Assembly (NCBI GenBank): GCA_016287675.1
Contig: JAEFAR010000012.1
Span: 1 to 60,794 of the forward strand
Reading direction: 5' to 3'
Source of the DNA: Lachnospiraceae bacterium
GTDB taxonomy: Bacteria > Bacillota > Clostridia > Lachnospirales > Lachnospiraceae
DNA length: 60,794 nt
The number at the start of each line of letters is the position of its first letter. Within the stretch, counting starts at the first letter, position 1. Of the stretch, positions 1 to 6,386 are shown in pieces. The notes under the pieces were generated by a model. That model did not search any database. It was not told the origin of the DNA and worked only from the letters and a program-made list of their open reading frames with translations. Position numbers and translations under genes: made by a program.

Positions 1-1216
1 GGATCCTTTGTACATCTCCTGTCCTTATGGTGCTTCCGTGGTTCACACCGCCCATCTCGCACACCCTGCATTCTCCGCTCACGTAGATAAGCTGGGCATC
101 GGGGCATGTGTGGGGCACGTTTTCTCCCCTCTCATACTCTCCGCAGGAAGAGCAGGTGAGTCCCCAGAAGTAGAGTCTTTCTCCGCATATCGGACAGTTC
201 GTACCCGTATAGTTCTGTTTCTTTACGAAAGTATGCACATGAGCGGGGCTGTGGTCTCCTCCGAAGGGAGTGGTACCCCAGACTGCGTACAGCGTCGTTC
301 TTTCCCACACATCATAAAGGGTGTCTCCCCCGTGATACATATCAAAGTAATCCGAAGGACCTTTCCCTGCCGTGAACTTCGTTCTGCTCCATCCCCAGAA
401 GTAATATCCTTCTCTTATGGGTATGTCGGAGATACAGATGCCTTCATAGGCTTTAACAGTTGATGGAAAGTTTGATACACCTCTCACCTTTCCTCCGTTA
501 GCATCGTAAGTCACCTTACAGGACGATCCTTCCGGAGTGAAACGTTCTGTCCATCCGTTAGTTATGATGCTCCTTATGTTTGCCTGCTGTGAAGAGCTTA
601 AGTAGATGTCTCCCGAAAGATAGTGTCCGTCTCCCTTTCCTCCGCTTTTTGATGACGTATCCACCTTCCATCCTTCACGGTCAAGCCTTTCAATGTCGCT
701 CTCCGTCTTCCATCCCGATCCGTTATAAGGTCCCACGTGGTTGTCTCTCGCATATACAAGGACAGTGGATACGGCTTTAACTATGTAGTGCTCCCGTCCC
801 CGTATGGACTTCTGAGGGTTATTGTAGAGGTATTGGTAGAAGTCAAATCGGAAAGCATTCGGATTTCCCGCAGTGAGTCGGCAGTTATTCCCATCGTTTC
901 TGTAATAAAGAAGGGCTTCACCGTTATATTTGAGAACATATGTTCCGTCAATGGAGGATCCTCCGGACTGCTTGTCCATGTGAATAGTCCCAAGGAACTC
1001 TCCCGTGTCTTCATCGTAAACCTCAAAGTAAAGGTAGCTTCTGAAGGTGATCTCTGCAGCTCCCGCTCCCGAAAAAGCATCATCCCAGAGGATGTTTTCA
1101 TTTCCTCCCGATGCTCCGAAAGCTTCAATGTGAACAGTCCCCGAAAAGAATATCAGGATAAGTACCGATGCAATGAAACGATATATATTTTTAAGAGTGT
1201 TTTTCCTCATTATCAT
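1..1216 (-). CDS. Secreted protein with Listeria-Bacteroides (InlB B-type) repeat and Cys-rich C-terminal segment, 3' end cut
   Basis: An open minus-strand frame enters from the window edge and has no stop inside the window, so the C terminus is missing. It begins ATG-ATA-ATG at 1216/1210 with only a weak ribosome site. The protein opens with a signal peptide (basic MRKN, then a hydrophobic core ending near SGTVHIEAFG). A beta-rich stretch without a recognised family follows. Then comes a repeat of the Listeria-Bacteroides type (KVTYDANGGKVRG...GYYFWGWS...LYAVWG), which is typical of cell-surface proteins. After that two CxxC pairs (CPIC, CSSC) and further cysteines (CPD, CRVC) suggest a zinc-ribbon-like module. 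Role unknown; a surface or adhesion role is inference. Two inverted repeats lie between it and the upstream gene. Confidence 0.7.
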   Translation of the reverse strand, partial: MIMRKNTLKNIYRFIASVLILIFFSGTVHIEAFGASGGNENILWDDAFSGAGAAEITFRSYLYFEVYDEDTGEFLGTIHMDKQSGGSSIDGTYVLKYNGEALLYYRNDGNNCRLTAGNPNAFRFDFYQYLYNNPQKSIRGREHYIVKAVSTVLVYARDNHVGPYNGSGWKTESDIERLDREGWKVDTSSKSGGKGDGHYLSGDIYLSSSQQANIRSIITNGWTERFTPEGSSCKVTYDANGGKVRGVSNFPSTVKAYEGICISDIPIREGYYFWGWSRTKFTAGKGPSDYFDMYHGGDTLYDVWERTTLYAVWGTTPFGGDHSPAHVHTFVKKQNYTGTNCPICGERLYFWGLTCSSCGEYERGENVPHTCPDAQLIYVSGECRVCEMGGVNHGSTIRTGDVQRI

Positions 1217-1249
1217 ACCCAACAAAAAAAGCAGATGTGTACGACCCAC

Positions 1250-1306
1250 GGCAGCATGCCATGCATGCTGCCAAAGATCGCGTCAGACGGTCTGCCTTCC
1301 GTCTGA
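1250..1306. repeat. Two adjacent inverted repeats between the surface-protein genes
   Basis: The first is a perfect 10-bp inverted repeat, GGCAGCATGC at 1250-1259 and GCATGCTGCC at 1263-1272 with a 3-nt loop. The second is an 8-bp repeat, TCAGACGG at 1283-1290 and CCGTCTGA at 1299-1306 with an 8-nt loop. They sit just after the stop of the 1317-2531 gene and before the start of the next minus-strand gene. Neither is followed directly by a U tract on the minus strand, so they may be operators or a 3' processing structure rather than a classical terminator. Confidence 0.6.
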
Positions 1307-1316
1307 ACTTTAATGT

Positions 1317-2531
1317 TTAATAATCGTAAAAAGGTCCGTCCCAGGTGTAGAATGTGTTCCAGTTGTCTCCGACAACATTTCCGTCAGAGTCCACCTCAAA
1401 GACATTGAAGCAAGGCCCGAAGCCGAACGAGATGGACTTACAGTCGTAGTGTTTCCCCGACCACTTGTTAAAGCTTCCGTCGGAGTTACAGATGACCGCA
1501 TCCCTCATGTTACCGTCGGATCCGTATCTGAAGAACACCTTGATCCCGTAAGTGGGCTCATCAAAGCACTGGACACTGTAGCTTGATCCGTCAGCGAGCT
1601 GAAAGGTCGTTAAGCCGCTTTCTTCAATGATCTCATTGCTACCATCCGGATGAACGACATAAGTCCAGTCAACTTCAGTTCCGCTCGAAACCTCCGTCCC
1701 GTCAGGATAAGTGATGATCGTTGCCGTACCATCCTTGTCCGTGTTCACCTCAACCACCGTTCCGTCCTCATAGGTCGTGGTCGTCGTGTCTATCCCCTTC
1801 CCCCATTTATTTGGTTCATGTACCTCATTCACAACCTTGTTTTCTGAAGGTGCGAAGGTGGGATAAAGAGCCTTGGTGGGTAAAGGAGTAGCAAAGGCCG
1901 AGGGAGTCGGTGTATGAGCCGGCTTCTTTGTCGCAGTAGGTTTAGGTGTCGGCGTATTGGTCGCAGTCGGAACAGGCGTGTTGGTAGGTGTGGGAGTGGG
2001 TTCCGCAGTCAATGCCTTATAGGATATGAATCCCACAAAGCCGTCATACTCTACCCTGCTCCACTTGTTCTCATGGACTCCCGTCCTATGAAGCTTCGTA
2101 TCCTTCGGGACCGTCGTAAGAAGCGCTGCATTCACATCCGCTTCTGCCCTTAAGTTAGCCTTTCCCGTGGTCCAGACGTAATCGTCAACAGCCTTTACAG
2201 GATCCGGTGTAGGTGTCACTGTGGGTGTAGGCGTGTCCGTCGGCGTAGGGCTTAACGTAGGGGTTGGTGTATCCGTCGGTGTAGGATTCGCAATGCCCTG
2301 TTCTGAACCCGAGCCTGTCGAGGGTTCAAGGGGATTGCTACTTAAGGTTTGTGAAGGTGTGGGAGCTGCTGTAACTGTCGGCTGCGAAATTACCGACGGT
2401 ACATCTTTTGGATTTTGGGGTTTTGCACAGCTGCAGCCTTCAAGAAATCCCGAAACAGAAATCAGAATGAGACAAGTGATCACCACTGTAGACAGGTGGT
2501 GCCTCCCCTTTTTTAAAATTGTTTTTTTCAT
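1317..2531 (-). CDS. Lipoprotein with SH3b domain and two Thr-Pro linkers
   Basis: A 404-residue lipoprotein. The N terminus has a signal peptide ending in a lipobox (FLEGC, cysteine near residue 33), so the protein should be anchored to the outer face of the membrane. A TPTPT-type linker (about residues 78-111) leads to a bacterial SH3-like domain (about 113-175, WTTGKANLRAEADVNAALL...). A second TPTPTNTP linker follows, then a C-terminal part (about 240-404) with MORN-like short repeats such as YEDGTVVEV, YPDGTEV and HPDGSNEI. The start has a good GGAGAG site 5 nt upstream. SH3b domains usually bind cell-wall peptide, so wall association is a fair inference; no enzyme domain is visible. The same architecture recurs in the genes at 17276-18298 and 43203-44957. 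Confidence 0.8.
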   Translation of the reverse strand: MKKTILKKGRHHLSTVVITCLILISVSGFLEGCSCAKPQNPKDVPSVISQPTVTAAPTPSQTLSSNPLEPSTGSGSEQGIANPTPTDTPTPTLSPTPTDTPTPTVTPTPDPVKAVDDYVWTTGKANLRAEADVNAALLTTVPKDTKLHRTGVHENKWSRVEYDGFVGFISYKALTAEPTPTPTNTPVPTATNTPTPKPTATKKPAHTPTPSAFATPLPTKALYPTFAPSENKVVNEVHEPNKWGKGIDTTTTTYEDGTVVEVNTDKDGTATIITYPDGTEVSSGTEVDWTYVVHPDGSNEIIEESGLTTFQLADGSSYSVQCFDEPTYGIKVFFRYGSDGNMRDAVICNSDGSFNKWSGKHYDCKSISFGFGPCFNVFEVDSDGNVVGDNWNTFYTWDGPFYDY

Positions 2532-2549
2532 TTTACTCTCCTGAAATGC

Positions 2550-2578
2550 TTGAAATTGCCCCTCATATGTGTTATATT
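2550..2578 (+). promoter_or_regulatory. Sigma-70-type promoter for the plus-strand antisense RNA
   Basis: The -35 box TTGAAA (2550-2555) and -10 box TATATT (2573-2578) are separated by exactly 17 bp. The predicted start is near 2585. No plus-strand gene follows; the only element downstream is a Rho-independent terminator at 2650-2684. The promoter lies just upstream of the divergently read lipoprotein gene. Confidence 0.55.
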
Positions 2579-2584
2579 TCCATT

Positions 2585-2684
2585 AAAGAGAGTACCCACT
2601 CCAAAAAGTGGAAGCTCCCGAATGTGATTGGAATGTCCTTACGGACACCGCCTCACTCGGGGTTCAGACGAGTGAGGCATTTTT
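2585..2684 (+). ncRNA. Candidate antitoxin RNA of a type I toxin-antitoxin locus
   Basis: A promoter at 2550-2578 and a terminator ending near 2684 delimit a roughly 100-nt transcript with no convincing reading frame. It converges on the 3' end of the small hydrophobic gene at 2683-2802, so it would be fully antisense to that gene's 3' untranslated region. This is the arrangement known for txpA/RatA-type systems. Its 5' end carries AGAGTACCCA (2589-2598). The same ten bases occur in the toxin mRNA leader (complement of 2854-2863). RNA boundaries are predicted from sequence only. Confidence 0.5.
2650..2684 (+). terminator. Rho-independent terminator of the plus-strand RNA
   Basis: The stem is GCCTCACTCG (2650-2659) with CGAGTGAGGC (2669-2678), a 9-nt loop, then ATTTTTATTTT on the plus strand. 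The opposite strand has no T run after the hairpin, so it terminates plus-strand transcription only. It abuts the stop codon of the toxin gene. Confidence 0.75.
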
Positions 2685-2802
2685 ATTTTCGCTTACTCTT
2701 TCTTTTGTCAAGAAAGGAAAGCAGTGTTACAACAAGAATATTTGAGGAGATCAGTAGACCGATCGCCTCAAACACGAGAGATAATATCTCGAAATCTGTC
2801 AT
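2683..2802 (-). CDS. Small holin-like toxin (type I TA toxin family)
   Basis: This gene encodes 39 residues. A very strong ribosome site (AGGGAGGTG) lies upstream of the ATG at 2802; an in-frame ATG at 2808 is too close to it. The protein starts MTDFEILSLVFEAIG, continues with a single hydrophobic helix of about 20 residues (IGLLISSNILVVTLLSFL) and ends in a basic tail, DKRKSKRK. This fits the putative holin-like toxins (Hol_Tox/TxpA-like) of Firmicutes, which insert in the cell's own membrane. It has its own consensus promoter and faces a convergent antisense RNA candidate. The family call rests on length, topology and the N-terminal pattern, not on a search. The alternative is a harmless small membrane protein. 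Confidence 0.65.
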   Translation of the reverse strand: MTDFEILSLVFEAIGLLISSNILVVTLLSFLDKRKSKRK

Positions 2803-2890
2803 AAGCATCACCTCCCTTCGGAATGAATCCTCCGGGAACTGCCACCCTCGTCATGGGTACTCTGTTTTGTGGGTTTCCCCACGGGTTAAG

Positions 2891-2919
2891 ATTATAGATT
2901 AAAAAACATCCGATATCAA
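2891..2919 (-). promoter_or_regulatory. Consensus promoter of the holin-like toxin gene
   Basis: On the minus strand, TTGATA (complement of 2914-2919) and TATAAT (complement of 2891-2896) are spaced by 17 bp, nearly perfect sigma-A boxes. The -35 lies in the apex of the terminator hairpin of the upstream ABC operon. The predicted leader is about 80 nt and contains a GTGGG-GAAA-CCCAC hairpin with a GNRA-type loop. Confidence 0.7.
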
Positions 2920-2929
2920 TATCGGATGT
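2900..2929 (-). terminator. Terminator of the ABC importer operon
   Basis: An inverted repeat ACATCCGATAT / ATATCGGATGT (2906-2916 and 2919-2929) is followed on the minus strand by a T run (2900-2906). It lies 48 nt after the stop of the YesL-like gene and also contains the -35 box of the toxin promoter. Confidence 0.8.
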
Positions 2930-2976
2930 GTAGAAAAACAGGGGTTCAAATTGTGCAGTTTGCACAATTTTTTTTG

Positions 2977-3639
2977 TCAATTTTCGGGGGAAACGCTGAA
3001 TTCTTCTCCGTTTTCACCACTTCTTTGCTCACGCTCAAGTTCCTTGAATACGGGAAGCACGATCCCCGCATCCGTCATGATGAGAGTCATGGGTCCGATA
3101 AGGCATCCGATCACAAAAAGCACATCATTGACCGCGTAGAACAAAAGGATCTCGATCACCCAGAGCACTAAGATGAGCAAAGTCTTTGTGAAGAACCTGA
3201 TACCGATCTTCCTTGCGTTCCTCAAGTTTTGGATGAGAGTCCCCTCGTATCTCGCTTCAAGCGGGAAAATGTACATCATGTGAATGAGCATGACGAAGAA
3301 CACTATCAGCCCGATAATAAGGAAATACACAGGATTTCCTTCAACCGCTTCAAAAAGCTGAAGATCCAGCCACAGTCCGTAAAGGATCACGCCGAAGCCC
3401 AAGGTCAGGATGATACCGTGTTTCAGGTTTTCGACATATGCCTTCCAAAACTGTCTGAAGATGTGAGTGTCCTTTGCATCGTAGATCTTAAGTGCCGCAT
3501 TAAACGCCGCTATTACCGATGCTCCGGCAGTGACCACGGGAATGCATCCGATCAGGAGGCAAAAATTGATCACTGCCACATCGGCGACTGTATTCATGAA
3601 TTCAATAAATTTACTGTTTATCCCAAAGAGATTTTTCAT
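2977..3639 (-). CDS. YesL-like (DUF624) membrane protein
   Basis: A 220-residue integral membrane protein with about five hydrophobic helices. It starts MKNLFGINSKFIEFMNTVADVAVINFCLLI and contains a GCIPVVTAGAS segment, the hallmark of the YesL/DUF624 family. Members are almost always encoded with CUT1-type sugar ABC importers of the LplABC/YesOPQ kind; a helper or regulatory role is suspected, but the function is not established. It is the last gene of the importer operon, 40 nt after the binding-protein gene, with GAAAGG as ribosome site. Confidence 0.85.
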   Translation of the reverse strand: MKNLFGINSKFIEFMNTVADVAVINFCLLIGCIPVVTAGASVIAAFNAALKIYDAKDTHIFRQFWKAYVENLKHGIILTLGFGVILYGLWLDLQLFEAVEGNPVYFLIIGLIVFFVMLIHMMYIFPLEARYEGTLIQNLRNARKIGIRFFTKTLLILVLWVIEILLFYAVNDVLFVIGCLIGPMTLIMTDAGIVLPVFKELEREQRSGENGEEFSVSPEN

Positions 3640-3679
3640 TTGCAGCCTTTCAAAACGGTATTATAGAGCTTTCTTTCGT

Positions 3680-5401
3680 CTATTTGATCTGTGAAGCAAA
3701 TTTTGCTTTTGCAGCGCTCCTGCTCCACTCAAGGCACTGGTCGTAGCCGTATGCCCTGCACTTTTTGATCATTTCCTTAACTATGTAATTGTACTCCGCT
3801 TCGGATGATGCGTAAATGGCATTCCATGAGTACTGTGTAAGGCAATCCGTTACCTGTGACCATACCGTCTCCAGTTCGGGAGATTTTTCGGGCGATACGT
3901 AGCCCTTTGTTGCGGGCTGTAAGTAGTAATCGGTCTTTTCGAAGTACTCCTGAGTAGTGTTGCAGCCTGTTCGATCTACCCAATCCTGCTGAATGGGAGT
4001 GAAATCCTTTTCAAGCTGTGTCTTCCAGGTGTCCTTGTCATAGGTCTCGCCGTGCTTGGAATCAAGATTTACGGCGGCATTGTCCCATGTTGTGTTGTTG
4101 ATCTGTATGCATCCGTCATTGAATGTTCCGGAGAGTGCATATTCCTTACCGGTATCGAGCGACTTGAACGTAACACCCGCCATGTCGTAATTAGAGTCGG
4201 CATTTGTCTTTTCACCGAGCTCAGTGAAGTAGATCCAGCCTTCCTCATCGTAATCCCATGTGAGACCTCTGGGTCCGTACCAGGATGTCATTGCTCCGTC
4301 GGGAGTTGCCAGCCAGTTGATGATCTCCATGCAAAGCTCGGGATACTGTGTGTTTGCGCCGATGGACCAGATCCTGGATCCGCCGTAGGGGTTCATTCCC
4401 GCAACGGGTGTGTGAGCATCTGCGGGACAAAGTGAGAACATCATCTTCCCGTCCTTAAGATGCTCAAGTGTGTTGTATCCGGAACGTCCGGCGTAATTAA
4501 ATACAGAGAAAAGAACTCCGCCGTTTGCCAGCTTTTCAGCCATATCATTGTAGGTCTGGGACATGGAATCGGGGTCGATGAGACCTGCTCTGTAAAGCTT
4601 GTTTGTCCATGCCAGCATGTTAAGATAGGGGCTGTTATCATCAAGTGCGCCGTAGAAATCTCCGGTCTTTGCGTCGTAATGACCGAGACCCAGATCTCCG
4701 TCGTAGCCGTAGTAGGTGGTCGCTATGCACTTAACATACATGCACATGTCGCCGTCCCAGTCGGGCCACATGGACAGGGCATATGTGGGCTCTCCCGCTT
4801 CATCCGTGGGGCAGATCTCCTTCATCTTTACAAGTACGTTGTAGAGATCGTCCATGTTCCTGACTTCCGGATACCCCAGCAGCTTGTAGAGATCCCATCT
4901 CACATCCCAGGTGTAGAAAAAGGCGGAATGTGCGTCTGCGCTGGGTGCAACGGCATGTCCGAAACCGTAGATCTTTGTTCCGTCGCCGGAGATCTTTCTG
5001 TTGTTTTCAAGTGCGAGCTGCATATGCTCGTTTATGTAAGATCCGTATTCCTTTAAAAGATCGTCTTCTTCCCAATCGTAGAGGAGGCCGAGTTTAACCG
5101 CATTCTGGTAGTTTGCTCCGTCACTTCCCCAAACCACTATGTCTCCCAGATTTCCTGCTTCCACCCTTGTTTCGTAGGTGCCTTCCGCTTCGGGAATGAT
5201 GTTCAGTTTAACATTGAACTTGTCCTCAAGAAGGGCTGCACTCCAGCCTCCCTGTATGCCCGAATAATTGGCAAGTTCCGAAAAAACAGTGATCGTGATG
5301 GGCTCTTCGTTCTTCTTTGCCGAACCCTTTGCCCCTCCGCAGGCTGTGAGCGAAAGCACCGCCACAGCAGAAAGAAGCAGACCTAAAATTCTTCTCTTCA
5401 T
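3680..5401 (-). CDS. Extracellular solute-binding lipoprotein of a CUT1 sugar ABC importer
   Basis: A 573-residue lipoprotein with a signal peptide and lipobox LSLTACGG (cysteine near residue 21). The mature part begins KKNEEPITITVFSELANYSG. This is the long LplA/YtcQ type of family 1 substrate-binding protein, which captures oligosaccharides outside the cell and passes them to the permeases encoded just upstream. The many Trp and Tyr residues agree with sugar binding. A GAGAGGAG ribosome site precedes the ATG. The substrate cannot be read from the sequence; plant-wall oligosaccharides are a guess from the neighbourhood. Confidence 0.9.
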   Translation of the reverse strand: MKRRILGLLLSAVAVLSLTACGGAKGSAKKNEEPITITVFSELANYSGIQGGWSAALLEDKFNVKLNIIPEAEGTYETRVEAGNLGDIVVWGSDGANYQNAVKLGLLYDWEEDDLLKEYGSYINEHMQLALENNRKISGDGTKIYGFGHAVAPSADAHSAFFYTWDVRWDLYKLLGYPEVRNMDDLYNVLVKMKEICPTDEAGEPTYALSMWPDWDGDMCMYVKCIATTYYGYDGDLGLGHYDAKTGDFYGALDDNSPYLNMLAWTNKLYRAGLIDPDSMSQTYNDMAEKLANGGVLFSVFNYAGRSGYNTLEHLKDGKMMFSLCPADAHTPVAGMNPYGGSRIWSIGANTQYPELCMEIINWLATPDGAMTSWYGPRGLTWDYDEEGWIYFTELGEKTNADSNYDMAGVTFKSLDTGKEYALSGTFNDGCIQINNTTWDNAAVNLDSKHGETYDKDTWKTQLEKDFTPIQQDWVDRTGCNTTQEYFEKTDYYLQPATKGYVSPEKSPELETVWSQVTDCLTQYSWNAIYASSEAEYNYIVKEMIKKCRAYGYDQCLEWSRSAAKAKFASQIK

Positions 5402-5437
5402 AATTATCTCCTCTCTTTTTCCTCTTTTCCGGTTCCG

Positions 5438-6376
5438 TCAGCCCTTGACCGCGCCCAACATTATGCCCTTGACAAAGTAGCGCTGCATGAATGGGTAGAC
5501 AAGAAGTATCGGAATGACCGTAACCATTGAAATGGTGTATTTTATGATCCTATTGGAAAGGGTTCCGGACGCAATCCTGTTCGCCATCGCCGAATCCATA
5601 AGTGATCCGAGGTCCGTAGTCTGATTCAGGTAAATGTACAACCTGTGCTGTAAAGTGAAAAGGCTCGCATCGTTCATGAGGAGCAGCGAATCCTGGAAGG
5701 AGTTCCAGTTACCGACGGCTCCGAAGATCGCGATCGTCGCGAGTATGGGTTTTGAAAGCGGCCATATGATCTTTGTAAACACCTGCATAGTGGTAGCGCC
5801 GTCAAGCAGCGCACTCTCCTCAAGTTCCGGAGAGATCGACTCGACATAGGTCTTTACGAGAATGATGTTGTAAGGAGCCACCATTCCGGGAATTATATAT
5901 GCCCAAAAGGAATTGGTGAGGCCCAGCATCAGCATGTTCAGATACCATGGAATGAGGCCCGCGTTAAAGTACATGGTGATTACGATCATCCTGTACCAGA
6001 TCTTTCTCTTCCACATGTGCTGCTTTGTAACGATGTAGCCCGCAAATCCGGAGATCGCGACCATGAGAGCCGTTCCGATCAACGTCCTCATTATCGTTAC
6101 CGTGAAGGACTGTCCGAGTCCCGTTACGTTCAGAAGAGCCAGATAGTTGTTTAAGTGTATCCCTCTCGGGAAAAACGTGACCATACCTCTGTTTACCAGA
6201 TCGTTGTTTGAGATCGTGTTGATGAAGAGGTAGTAGAACGGGAAAACGCAAAGTATCATGAAAATCGTAAAGAAAATGATGTTTACGATGTCAAAGATCC
6301 TGTCTCCCGCTGTGTTCTTGTAGATTATGAGACCAAAGCTCGAATCACGCTTTGAATTTTTCTTTTTGTCAGCCAT
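5438..6376 (-). CDS. Sugar ABC permease, LplC/YtcP type
   Basis: A 312-residue membrane protein with six predicted helices. The EAA loop, needed to dock the ATPase, is visible as EESALLDGATTMQVFTKIIWPLSKP. The ending FVKGIMLGAVKG is characteristic of the LplC/AraQ-like CUT1 permeases. It pairs with the product of the next upstream gene to form the channel of the importer. No ATP-binding subunit is encoded in this operon, so a shared MsmX-type ATPase elsewhere is expected. Confidence 0.9.
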   Translation of the reverse strand: MADKKKNSKRDSSFGLIIYKNTAGDRIFDIVNIIFFTIFMILCVFPFYYLFINTISNNDLVNRGMVTFFPRGIHLNNYLALLNVTGLGQSFTVTIMRTLIGTALMVAISGFAGYIVTKQHMWKRKIWYRMIVITMYFNAGLIPWYLNMLMLGLTNSFWAYIIPGMVAPYNIILVKTYVESISPELEESALLDGATTMQVFTKIIWPLSKPILATIAIFGAVGNWNSFQDSLLLMNDASLFTLQHRLYIYLNQTTDLGSLMDSAMANRIASGTLSNRIIKYTISMVTVIPILLVYPFMQRYFVKGIMLGAVKG

Positions 6377-6386
6377 AGCACACCCC

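Noticed and set aside
2221-2544. Plus-strand Val-Gly-rich frames (also at 44482-44784)
   Set aside because: They are the mirror image of the Thr-Pro linker repeats in the real minus-strand genes.
2768-2980. 70-codon minus-strand frame over the toxin promoter
   Set aside because: It runs through the importer terminator and the toxin promoter in a different frame from the toxin, has no ribosome site, and its peptide shows no family features.
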